Source: an uncultured Fidelibacterota bacterium
GTDB taxonomy: Bacteria; Marinisomatota; Marinisomatia; Marinisomatales; UBA1611
NCBI GenBank assembly: GCA_913045415.1
Contig: CAJWPW010000014.1
Span: forward strand, 1 to 12,108
Direction of reading: 5' to 3'
Length of the DNA: 12,108 bases
Below the pieces are notes generated by a model. The model saw only the letters and a program-made list of their open reading frames with translations. It did no database searches and had not been told where the DNA came from. Below, in pieces: positions 1 to 7,191 of this stretch (positions within the stretch are counted from its first letter, which is position 1; each line of letters starts with the position of its first letter). The position numbers were made by a program, and so were the translations under genes.

Positions 1-8
1 CTAATAAT

Positions 9-14
9 GTCAAC
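9..14 (-). promoter_or_regulatory. Possible -35 hexamer TTGACA at the window edge
   Basis: Read on the minus strand, positions 14 to 9 are exactly TTGACA, the sigma-70 -35 consensus. The -10 element would lie about 17 nt further on, outside the window, so this is half a promoter at best. It sits in the gene-free stretch after rfbA and points towards whatever follows on the left, which fits a new transcription unit starting there. A single hexamer in AT-rich DNA can easily be chance. Confidence 0.2.
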
Positions 15-141
15 GGTTGAACGTTGGACACATTGAGTCTAATTTGCAAATATAAAATCAACATTTATGACGGAACAGTTGCATCTCTAATGTGTAAAAA
101 AGGATTGTAAATAATAAAGTCTTTCTTAGAGTCGGTTGTGA

Positions 142-176
142 ATGGATCGATTGGCAAAATCCTGGTTTTGATCCAT
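142..176. repeat. Imperfect hairpin downstream of rfbA
   Basis: ATGGATC (142-148) and GATCCAT (170-176) are perfect 7-bp inverted arms. Inside them, AAAA (156-159) can pair with TTTT (166-169) around a 6-nt loop, leaving a 7-nt bulge on one side. It lies about 80-115 nt past the rfbA stop. It could be a 3'-end RNA structure, but no T-run follows directly on the minus strand (the nearest T-rich stretch is more than 20 nt away), so I do not call it a terminator. Confidence 0.35.
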
Positions 177-258
177 ATTCACCCAAAAATAATATCCCAG
201 ATTTATCTAAATTTTCAATTGTGATTGGGGTATCTGCTATAGCACCCGTTTCATTTGA

Positions 259-1128
259 TTAATCCAAAAGCTCTTTTAAATATTCGCCGTATTCATTAGT
301 ATATGTTTTAACCAATTTCTCCAAACCCGAATGATCAATAAATCCTTGATTAAAAGCGATTTCTTCCAAACATGCCACTTTTAATCCCTGCCTATCCTCA
401 ATCGTTTTAATGAAGTTAGATGCATTATTCATAGCTTCCTGAGTCCCTGTATCCAACCAAGCATACCCACGACCCATGAGTTCAACGTGAAGACGATTCT
501 GATTTAAATAGGCTTGATTAACCGAAGTAATTTCCAATTCCCCACGAGAAGATGGTTTTACATTTTTTGCTATTTTAACTACATCATTGGGATAATAATA
601 CAATCCAACCACAGCATAATTTGATGCTGGGTTTTTGGGTTTTTCTTCGATACTCGTGGCTTGTCCTACATCATTGAAACCCACCACACCATATCTTTGG
701 GGATCCTTTACACCATACCCAAATACAACTGCATTATCCTTTTCTTCTACTGTTAAAACACTCTTTGCCAGCATGCTTACCAAGCCATGGCCGAAGAATA
801 TATTATCACCTAGAATGAGGGTTACAGGATCACCTCCTATAAAATCTTCTCCCAGAATGAATGCTTGTGCTAATCCATCCGGTGATGATTGGATGGTATA
901 AGAAAGATTGAGACCAATATGATGACCATTCCCAAATAAGTGTTCAAACCTCGGAGTGTCTTCTGGTGTTGAAATGATCAAAATATCCCTGATACCTGAC
1001 AACATCAATGTAGATAGAGGATAATATATCATGGGTTTATCATAGATTGGCAGGAGTTGTTTGGACACAACTCTTGTCGCCGGATAAAGCCTAGTACCGC
1101 TACCACCTGCTAAAATAATACCCTTCAT
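259..1128 (-). CDS. rfbA: Glucose-1-phosphate thymidylyltransferase (RmlA/RfbA)
   Basis: RfbA joins dTTP and glucose-1-phosphate to give dTDP-glucose and pyrophosphate, the first committed step towards dTDP-L-rhamnose and other dTDP-6-deoxy sugars, in the cytoplasm. The 289-residue protein has the family's usual length. It carries the nucleotidyltransferase signature GGSGTRL (8-14) with the following [17 protein letters not shown] block (22-38). It also has LILGDNIF (105-112, metal-binding Asp108), EKPKNP (162-167), GELEIT (196-201) and WLDTGT (224-229). The ATG overlaps the rfbB stop by 4 nt (ATGA), and an AGGAG at 1139-1143 sits 10 nt upstream, so reinitiation and direct loading are both possible. 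It is the last gene of the ugd-rfbC-rfbB-rfbA run. The sequence alone does not fix the final sugar, because the same enzyme feeds several dTDP-sugars. Confidence 0.97.
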   Translation of the reverse strand: MKGIILAGGSGTRLYPATRVVSKQLLPIYDKPMIYYPLSTLMLSGIRDILIISTPEDTPRFEHLFGNGHHIGLNLSYTIQSSPDGLAQAFILGEDFIGGDPVTLILGDNIFFGHGLVSMLAKSVLTVEEKDNAVVFGYGVKDPQRYGVVGFNDVGQATSIEEKPKNPASNYAVVGLYYYPNDVVKIAKNVKPSSRGELEITSVNQAYLNQNRLHVELMGRGYAWLDTGTQEAMNNASNFIKTIEDRQGLKVACLEEIAFNQGFIDHSGLEKLVKTYTNEYGEYLKELLD

Positions 1129-2177
1129 TTCTTTATAACTCCTAATCTTTCCTGTCTGTAATTATTATCCTGAATCGCCTTCCACCAGTTTTGATTATCC
1201 AAGTACCAATGAATTGTTTTTCGAATCCCTGTTTCAAATGATTCATTTGGAGACCAACCTAAATCATTTCGGATTTTTCCAGCATCGATGGCATATCGAA
1301 AATCATGTCCGGGTCGATCTTTAACAAATGTAATCAAATCAGAATAGCTAGATCCATTTTTGCGGGGAGAAATTTCATCCAAAAGAGAACAAATGATAGT
1401 AACCACATCTATATTTTTAATCTCATTATTCCCACCGATATTATATGTCTCACCCATTTCACCTTTGGCTAAAACCGTGTGAATTGCATCGCAATGGTCC
1501 CCGACAAAAAGCCAATCTCTTACATTCTCTCCCTTTCCATAGACAGGGAGTGGGTTTCCTTGAAGACAATTAATGATCATAAGTGGAACCAGTTTTTCCG
1601 GAAACTGGTATGAGCCATAATTGTTTGAGCAATTGGTAATCAAGGTTGGTAATCCAAAGGTACGATTCCATGCACGAACCAAATGATCTGAACCCGCCTT
1701 GGATGCTGAATAGGGCGAACTTGGGTCATAAGGTGTGGTTTCCAGGAATTTTCCATCATCACCTAATGAGCCATATACTTCATCGGTAGAAACATGTAGA
1801 AACCGAAAATTATCATTATTAGTTTTATTAATAAATGCACGAGATTGCTCCAATAAATTGAGCGTCCCAACCACATTGGTTTGAATAAATTCTGCTGGAC
1901 CTTCTATGGAACGATCCACATGACTCTCTGCTGCGAAATGGACTACAGTATCAAATTGATGCTTTTCAAAAAGGGAATTAACAAGATCCACATCACAAAT
2001 ATCACCTTTAACTATGGTTAAGTTATTTGATGAAATACCATTTAGGTTTTGGATATTTCCCGCATAGGTCAATTTATCCAAATTAACTATATGGAGATCT
2101 TCTTCCCTATCAAGGACTGTTCGAATATAGTTAGATCCAATAAATCCACATCCACCAGTAACTAGACATTTTTTCAT
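1125..2177 (-). CDS. rfbB: dTDP-glucose 4,6-dehydratase (RmlB/RfbB)
   Basis: RfbB converts dTDP-glucose to dTDP-4-keto-6-deoxyglucose using tightly bound NAD+. It is an extended short-chain dehydrogenase of 350 residues, the normal length. The Rossmann motif GGCGFIG lies at 8-14, followed by the [10 protein letters not shown] block (32-41) that is characteristic of Rml[12 protein letters not shown] (80-90) and STDEVYG (130-136, with the dehydratase residues Asp132 and Glu133) follow, then the catalytic YSASK (Tyr156, Lys160). TNCSNNYG (181-188), QFPEKLVP (191-198) and [10 protein letters not shown] (219-228) complete the sugar-nucleotide site. The ATG begins immediately after the rfbC TAA stop, and the 3' end overlaps rfbA by 4 nt, so the three rfb genes are almost certainly co-translated. 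No missing active-site residue is apparent. Confidence 0.97.
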   Translation of the reverse strand: MKKCLVTGGCGFIGSNYIRTVLDREEDLHIVNLDKLTYAGNIQNLNGISSNNLTIVKGDICDVDLVNSLFEKHQFDTVVHFAAESHVDRSIEGPAEFIQTNVVGTLNLLEQSRAFINKTNNDNFRFLHVSTDEVYGSLGDDGKFLETTPYDPSSPYSASKAGSDHLVRAWNRTFGLPTLITNCSNNYGSYQFPEKLVPLMIINCLQGNPLPVYGKGENVRDWLFVGDHCDAIHTVLAKGEMGETYNIGGNNEIKNIDVVTIICSLLDEISPRKNGSSYSDLITFVKDRPGHDFRYAIDAGKIRNDLGWSPNESFETGIRKTIHWYLDNQNWWKAIQDNNYRQERLGVIKK

Positions 2178-2723
2178 TTAATATTCCGGTAAAAATTGTT
2201 GGTCATTTAATGCTGGAAGCATGAGATCCTTTTCTGACAAAATTGGTGAATCATACGTCCAATCCACCCCAATTGTTTCATCATTCCAAATAATACCAAA
2301 TTGATCGTTTGGATCATAAATATCGGTGCATTTGTATACGACAATCGATTCCGAAGATGTCACAAGATATCCATGTGCAAATCCTTCAGGTATATATAGC
2401 ATTTTTTTATTTTCAAAAGTTAAATGAACAATTTCAGACTGTCCAAATGTGGGTGACCCTTTTCGAATATCTACTGCTACATCTAAAATACTTCCGGAAA
2501 CAACACGGACTAATTTCCCTTGTGGGCGGTTAAATTGATAATGAAGTCCACGAAGTACTCCTTTGGTTGACTTTACCTCATTATCCTGAACAAAATTGAT
2601 TGGGAGCTCATTATTCTTAAAAATAGGTGTTTTATAGGATTCAAAGAAATAACCTCGTTCATCTTCGAAAACAGTAGGTGTAATAATTTTCACACCATCA
2701 AGTGATGTATTTTTAACAATCAT
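2178..2723 (-). CDS. rfbC: dTDP-4-dehydrorhamnose 3,5-epimerase (RmlC/RfbC)
   Basis: RfbC epimerises dTDP-4-keto-6-deoxyglucose at C3 and C5 to dTDP-4-keto-L-rhamnose. The 181-residue cupin has the family's usual length and landmarks: FEDERGYFFESY (19-30), a VQDNEV/KGVLRGLHYQ segment with catalytic His61, DVAVDIRKGSPTFG (81-94), IPEGFAHGY (111-119) and VVYKCTDIYDP with Tyr130. The late segment PILSEKD (160-166) is typical of true epimerases. The ATG overlaps the ugd stop by 4 nt (ATGA), and the stop abuts the rfbB ATG. The combination of the His and Tyr with the full C-terminal part favours a 3,5-epimerase over a 3-epimerase or a 3,4-ketoisomerase of the same fold, but product specificity is inferred from the family. 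Confidence 0.95.
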   Translation of the reverse strand: MIVKNTSLDGVKIITPTVFEDERGYFFESYKTPIFKNNELPINFVQDNEVKSTKGVLRGLHYQFNRPQGKLVRVVSGSILDVAVDIRKGSPTFGQSEIVHLTFENKKMLYIPEGFAHGYLVTSSESIVVYKCTDIYDPNDQFGIIWNDETIGVDWTYDSPILSEKDLMLPALNDQQFLPEY

Positions 2724-4036
2724 AAAACTGTTTTTCGACCCACATTATCAAATTGGAATCCATATTCAGATAATTTATCCATGCTTAAAATATTTCGTGT
2801 ATCCAGAACTAGAGGTGTTTTCATGAGCTTTTTCAATTTTTTCAAATCCATACCTCTGAATTCGTTCCACTCTGTCATGATTACCATTGCATCCACACCA
2901 TCACATGTTTCCTCCCAAGAATGTAAATAGTTCAAGTCGGGGAAAATATTCTGCATAGATTTATTCGCGATGGGATCATAAGCCTTTACTTTCCCACCTC
3001 CATCTAAAATAGATTGAATCATTTCAATGGAAGACGATTCACGAACATCATCTGTATTGGGTTTGAATGCTAATCCCAATATACCAATAGTTTTCCCGGA
3101 GAAATCATCGCCGATTAAATTTTTTAATTTTTCAACCATCCTTGTTTTCTGAATATTATTGGTGGTAATAGCTGCATCAATTGTATTCATAGGCACACCT
3201 TTTTTACGGGAAAGAGTTGCAAATGCCTGAGTATCCTTCGGGAAACAGGAACCACCAAATCCCGGACCTGGATGTAAAAATTTGGGGCTTATCCGCCCAT
3301 CCTGTCCCATACCTTTTGCGACCAAGTGAACATCTGCGCCAACCGCTTCGCATAAGTTCGCCACTTCATTGATATAACTGATCTTGAGCGCTAAAAAAGC
3401 ATTGGCTGCATATTTAATCATTTCTGCTGTAGCAACATTGGTGTGCAGTATAGGTTTTTCGTTAATATAAAGCGGACTATAAACATCCTTCATGATATTA
3501 AACGCTTTAGTACTAGAAGCACCTATCACAACTCTATCTGGCCACAGAAAATCCTTAACGGCTGATCCCTCTCTCAAAAATTCCGGATTGGAAACATAAT
3601 CAAACTCGCCTCCATCCACCATGTTTTCGCGAATCAATTTGCATATAATGTTTCCGGTACCAACGGGTACTGTACTTTTTGTACAAATGACTTTATAGCT
3701 ATTCAGATTTTTTCCAATAGATCTCGCCACAGACTCTACCGCTGAAATGTTTGCTTCACCATTGTCACTCTGAGGCGTCCCCACAGCAATAAAAATAACG
3801 TCTGCTTGCTGGATCGCTTCATCTACCTTCGTTGTAAATGATAATCTTCCAGCATTTACATTGCGATCAACTAGTTCATACAGGCCTGGTTCATAAATTG
3901 GAATCTCACCATTCTTAAGTAATTTAATTTTAGATTCTATTATATCGGCACAGATAACACTATGACCAAAATCCGAGATTCCAGCACCGCTTACAAGACC
4001 CACATATCCTGTGCCAATTACAGTTATTTTTTTCAC
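2720..4036 (-). CDS. ugd: UDP-glucose 6-dehydrogenase
   Basis: This enzyme oxidises UDP-glucose twice, with NAD+, to UDP-glucuronic acid, a precursor of acidic surface polysaccharides and of UDP-xylose and related sugars. The 438-residue length is normal. The N-terminal Rossmann motif is GTGYVG (8-13). FIAVGTPQ (82-89), TKSTVPVGT (119-127) and NPEFLREGSA (150-159, with Glu155) follow. The central region MIKYAANAFLALKISYINE (206-224) has Lys208 and Asn212, and GFGGSCFPKD (259-268) carries the nucleophile Cys264. LGLAFKPNTDDVRESSS marks the C-terminal UDP-binding domain. The start is GTG with AAGGA at 4043-4047, 6 nt upstream, a near-ideal Shine-Dalgarno and the strongest in the cluster. It appears to lead the sugar operon. 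The 3' end overlaps rfbC by 4 nt. UDP-mannose or GDP-mannose dehydrogenases share the fold, but the motifs fit Ugd best. Confidence 0.94.
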   Translation of the reverse strand: MKKITVIGTGYVGLVSGAGISDFGHSVICADIIESKIKLLKNGEIPIYEPGLYELVDRNVNAGRLSFTTKVDEAIQQADVIFIAVGTPQSDNGEANISAVESVARSIGKNLNSYKVICTKSTVPVGTGNIICKLIRENMVDGGEFDYVSNPEFLREGSAVKDFLWPDRVVIGASSTKAFNIMKDVYSPLYINEKPILHTNVATAEMIKYAANAFLALKISYINEVANLCEAVGADVHLVAKGMGQDGRISPKFLHPGPGFGGSCFPKDTQAFATLSRKKGVPMNTIDAAITTNNIQKTRMVEKLKNLIGDDFSGKTIGILGLAFKPNTDDVRESSSIEMIQSILDGGGKVKAYDPIANKSMQNIFPDLNYLHSWEETCDGVDAMVIMTEWNEFRGMDLKKLKKLMKTPLVLDTRNILSMDKLSEYGFQFDNVGRKTVL

Positions 4037-4093
4037 AATTTTTCCTTAATAATAAGTATTAAACTTACAGACCCCATTATCTGTTCCCAAGAT
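4037..4093 (-). promoter_or_regulatory. Gap between VWA gene and ugd; possible weak promoter
   Basis: This is the largest gap left of rpsA other than the window end, and it separates the housekeeping genes from the nucleotide-sugar genes. On the minus strand TTTAAT (4063-4058) matches five of six bases of a -10 box, with GGAACA 18 nt upstream as a poor -35 match. Two small stems are present: ACAGA 4067-4071 with TCTGT 4080-4084, and TAAGT 4053-4057 with ACTTA 4063-4067. They compete for the same bases. Neither is GC-rich or followed by a T-run. A promoter here is plausible from layout but weak from sequence, and read-through from the VWA gene is equally possible. Confidence 0.2.
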
Positions 4094-6199
4094 TCACATC
4101 AAACCAAGGCGTCTTCTTAAAACCCATTCTGCTGATAATAGTCCCAATATACAAATCACCAACCACCTGCTGTCATGAAAAACCACTTTTGAATAAATTG
4201 TTTCCAATTTTGTAATTGGCTTTATTTGATTAATCAAGGATAGCCTGTTATCCCAGTGCCTGAATGTGCCATCACCTAATTCAGCCAATTTTTTCAATGG
4301 ATCCTTATTTAAATAAACATGATTCAATTCAACTTGGCTCTCTTGGACCTGAACTGATCCTTGATTTACTATCATAGATTTATCACCATACATGAGTTCA
4401 ACCTCGTAATCCAATTGTCCAGATTTGGACGCCCAAAATTGCCCTGTATAATACCCTGTACTAGCATCATAATTGATGGGTTTTGAATTAATCCTTTGCC
4501 CGTTGTTTGATACATGGACAAATCCTTCCATAATTGTTTCGTCATCCCGAATGGCTTTCCCTTTAACAGTAACTCTTTCTCCTTGTTGATACGAATTTTT
4601 TTCTGATCTGAAATAATAATCTTGTCCATTTCCTGTTCTCATTAACCAAGAAAAAACAGGGTCAAATATTTGTTGAGAAAGATCAGACACTTGGGAGTCT
4701 CGTGTTTTATAATAAACAGTATTTAAATCTGGAGATGTCCAAACCATAAACCTTAAAGATGATTTCTCCCCAACCATGAGTAATGGTACTTCAACGTCTG
4801 AAATAGAAAAATGCGCTAAGGGAATTCCTTGAGACGAATCTACCTCAAATTGTAGCAGAATTGGTGGCAAGTTTGTAAGATCCATATTATCAAAATTAAT
4901 TCTATGAAACGGGAAAAATTTATCCCACCTTGGACTCAATTCCCATTCGTAGGGTAATCCAAATTCTATAAGTGGCTTATTAAGAGTCATATCCATTAAA
5001 CCCAAAAAAGATGCCAAGGATTTTTCATGAGTTTCATTCCCTACAACAATGGCAAGGCTGGATTGGTGGGAGACTAATTTCTTTGCAAAAATCCTTATAT
5101 ATGATTGCCATTCTTTTGCATTTTCTTCGATAGGATGATTATCAAAAAGGATCAAGTCATATTTTGTATCCCAAAATGATTTTAGATTCCTGGTATAGCC
5201 ATCTGGACGAAAAATAAAATGGTCAATTCGATATTCCGAATGTTTTGAAAGGATCTGTTTAATAACTTGTGTATTAAAATTGGGTGCTCCGGTTATCAGA
5301 GCAATGGTGTATTCATTTTTTAATACCTGAATTGGTACAATCTGTTTATTATTTTGGATATTGATCTCATCAGAGAGTGCATTTACTTGTACCCTATATT
5401 TTGCTTCCCCGGATTGGGTTGGATTTATTCGAAATCGAACTCGTTCTAAACTCCCATCGCCGGAGACGGTTACCACTTTTGATCCTACTAACTTTTTCCC
5501 TGAATAAATTGTGACATTCAGCCGTTCATTCACAGTTCCATGACTTGAAATTGTCACATCCAAGTCAGCATTTTCCCCTTTGATAATAACTGGTGGAGCA
5601 TCAATGGCATGAATGGAGACATCCACTAGTGGAGTTTCATCTCCTACACCCACAATATGAATCGGGGAATTAATATTCAAATTCTCTGAAGGGATCTCCG
5701 CTCCCAGATTTACTTGTCCATCTGTGATGATAACTGAACCTGCATGGTCATTTTTTTCATGAGACCTAATATGATTCAAAACCTGCCCAAGATCTGTTGA
5801 ACCATCTCGAATCTGCTTATCACCAAGGGTCCAACTTGTATCCAAATCAGAACCAAAACCAAAAATTTTTATGGGGACGTTTTTCCGTTCAATTTTTTCA
5901 AGAATCTGGTCGACACCTGAAACGAGAGACCCCACTGAGGGGTGGGTATGATATGACATACTTAAGGAACGATCCAAATAAAGATACCATTTCATATCAC
6001 TAGAATTTTTAGTAGTCACTTCAACTTTAGGATCCAAAAATAATAATACCAGAATTAATATTAAAATCCCACGTAGAAAAATGATTGGACGGAGTTTTTT
6101 TTGATCACTTACTTGATAGAAAGAAAAAATAAAGCCAATGAAGCATAAAAATAATATTAACCAAAATTCCGAGTTGGGCTGTGACAGGATTAAATTCAC
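4094..6199 (-). CDS. Periplasmic VWA-domain membrane protein, three TM segments, function unknown
   Basis: I recognise the architecture but not a function. Two hydrophobic segments (about 11-28 and 39-55) flank a short basic loop. A VWA domain follows (about 70-190) with a complete MIDAS metal site: DRSLS (76-80), Thr135 in DGSTDLG, and Asp160 in IITDG. Then come an Ig-like beta region (about 205-292), a class I glutamine-amidotransferase-like fold (about 297-400) and a conserved-looking region ending in FDPVFSWLM. A second Ig-like region (about 535-620) precedes a C-terminal TM (about 679-695) and a basic tail. Positive-inside logic puts the domains from about 56 to 678 in the periplasm. No catalytic Cys is visible at the expected amidotransferase elbow (AIVVGNE, 383-389), so that fold is probably structural. 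The start is GTG, 2 nt after the tsaD stop and without a Shine-Dalgarno, which suggests translational coupling. Related proteins occur in Bacteroidetes and Planctomycetes, usually as 'VWA domain-containing membrane protein'. A metal-dependent adhesive or scaffolding role in the envelope is inference. Confidence 0.85.
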   Translation of the reverse strand: MNLILSQPNSEFWLILFLCFIGFIFSFYQVSDQKKLRPIIFLRGILILILVLLFLDPKVEVTTKNSSDMKWYLYLDRSLSMSYHTHPSVGSLVSGVDQILEKIERKNVPIKIFGFGSDLDTSWTLGDKQIRDGSTDLGQVLNHIRSHEKNDHAGSVIITDGQVNLGAEIPSENLNINSPIHIVGVGDETPLVDVSIHAIDAPPVIIKGENADLDVTISSHGTVNERLNVTIYSGKKLVGSKVVTVSGDGSLERVRFRINPTQSGEAKYRVQVNALSDEINIQNNKQIVPIQVLKNEYTIALITGAPNFNTQVIKQILSKHSEYRIDHFIFRPDGYTRNLKSFWDTKYDLILFDNHPIEENAKEWQSYIRIFAKKLVSHQSSLAIVVGNETHEKSLASFLGLMDMTLNKPLIEFGLPYEWELSPRWDKFFPFHRINFDNMDLTNLPPILLQFEVDSSQGIPLAHFSISDVEVPLLMVGEKSSLRFMVWTSPDLNTVYYKTRDSQVSDLSQQIFDPVFSWLMRTGNGQDYYFRSEKNSYQQGERVTVKGKAIRDDETIMEGFVHVSNNGQRINSKPINYDASTGYYTGQFWASKSGQLDYEVELMYGDKSMIVNQGSVQVQESQVELNHVYLNKDPLKKLAELGDGTFRHWDNRLSLINQIKPITKLETIYSKVVFHDSRWLVICILGLLSAEWVLRRRLGLM

Positions 6200-6201
6200 A
6201 T

Positions 6202-7191
6202 TTAAGCAAGTTTTAGATTGGGTTGTACTCCGAAATCCAAGGAGTATATATTATCGGAGTTATATTTCAATTCACCTAAAAAGCTGATCATAGCAGCATT
6301 GTCAGTACAATAGGATAATTCCGGAAAAAGTATCCTCGTATTCTCTAATGAATCCGTCAATTGATTCCGCAGGCATTTATTGGCTGCAACGCCACCAGCG
6401 ATAACACAGGTTTTTGCTTTTGTTGTTTTCAAAGCTCGTTTCATTTTTTCAACCAAGGTGTCGATGATCGCCTGCTGGTAACTGGCGATCACATCCCGTT
6501 TTGTCATGGTATCACTTTCTTGAAAATCATACATAAAATAAAGTAAGGATGTTTTCAAACCGCTAAAACTGAATTCAAGTGACTCTTTCCCCATGAGCCC
6601 ACGCGGAAATCGATGCGCCAATGGATTTCCTCCCCTAGCTTCCTTTTCGATAGCTGGTCCACCCGGATATCCAAGCCCAAGGATTCTTGCACCTTTATCA
6701 AATGCCTCTCCTGCTGCATCATCTCTAGTCTCACCCAAGAGTTTATATTGATTTATTCCCTGAATGTACCATAATTGTGTATGACCGCCTGAAACTAATA
6801 AACAGACAAACGGGTATTTCAACGTCGGATCTGCTAAAAAGTTCGCAAAGATGTGGGCTTCTAAATGATTAATTGGAATCACAGGAATATTGAGTCCCAA
6901 GCCCATCCCTTTTGCAAAACTAACACCTGTTAATAATGTACCTGCCAAACCAGGTCCAGATGTCACAGCAATTGCATCAATATCTTGTTTTTGAACACAG
7001 GATTCTTTCAGGGCTTTATGAACGATTTGATTCAGAAGTTTTTCATGCTCTCGAGAGGCTAGCTCTGGTACCACACCCCCATATTTGGCATGAATAACCT
7101 GAGAACTGACAATGCTGGAAAGAATTTGTCCCTGGCGACAAATAGCTGCCGCTGTTTCATCGCAGGATGTTTCTATGCCCAAAAGGGTCAT
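6202..7191 (-). CDS. tsaD: tRNA N6-adenosine threonylcarbamoyltransferase TsaD
   Basis: TsaD (Kae1/YgjD family) transfers threonylcarbamoyl from TC-AMP to A37 of ANN-decoding tRNAs, making t6A together with TsaB and TsaE. The 329 residues are close to the usual 330-340. Landmarks are GIETSCDET (5-13), the VVPELASREH segment (40-49) and the metal ligands His109 and His113 in NHLEAH. The nucleotide site follows as LLVSGGHTQL (131-140), then GEAFDKGARILGLGYPGGP (161-179), FSFSGLKT (207-214) and VIAGGVAAN (263-271). Asp297 in CTDNAAM is the third metal ligand. All key residues are intact. The ATG overlaps the stop of the upstream YbbR-like gene by 4 nt, and the VWA gene follows after 2 nt, so the three are likely one transcript. 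TsaB and TsaE are not in the window, which is common. Confidence 0.98.
   Translation of the reverse strand: MTLLGIETSCDETAAAICRQGQILSSIVSSQVIHAKYGGVVPELASREHEKLLNQIVHKALKESCVQKQDIDAIAVTSGPGLAGTLLTGVSFAKGMGLGLNIPVIPINHLEAHIFANFLADPTLKYPFVCLLVSGGHTQLWYIQGINQYKLLGETRDDAAGEAFDKGARILGLGYPGGPAIEKEARGGNPLAHRFPRGLMGKESLEFSFSGLKTSLLYFMYDFQESDTMTKRDVIASYQQAIIDTLVEKMKRALKTTKAKTCVIAGGVAANKCLRNQLTDSLENTRILFPELSYCTDNAAMISFLGELKYNSDNIYSLDFGVQPNLKLA

Larger units (their letters stand above)
1..258. other. Intergenic region downstream of rfbA, no supported gene
   Basis: This stretch lies after the rfbA stop and runs to the window edge. No frame on either strand has a start codon, a ribosome binding site and a recognisable product together. 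The rfbA frame stays open for 66 codons past its stop, to a TGA at 58-60, but it matches nothing I know and has no start signal of its own. A start-less plus-strand frame is open at about 98-259. Visible structure includes a 7-bp inverted repeat (142-148 with 170-176), a distant inverted repeat (28-34 with 89-95), a short one (12-16 with 22-26), and an 8-bp palindrome GCTATAGC at 236-243. No stem is followed by a T-run in the minus direction as a classical terminator would be. It may hold the leader of the next gene to the left. Confidence 0.6.

Noticed and set aside
200..212. Short A/T stem followed by T5 on the minus strand, as an rfbA terminator
   Set aside because: The stem is only 4-5 A/T-rich pairs with a 2-nt loop, and the T-run begins more than 10 nt away, so it is not a credible intrinsic terminator.
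98..262. Plus-strand open frame ending over the rfbA stop
   Set aside because: It has no ATG, GTG or TTG start with a ribosome binding site in frame and no family I recognise; kept only as an observation about the gap.
4372..4629. Minus-strand open frame of 85 codons in another frame inside the VWA gene
   Set aside because: It lies fully inside a gene with clear domains and has no recognisable motif.
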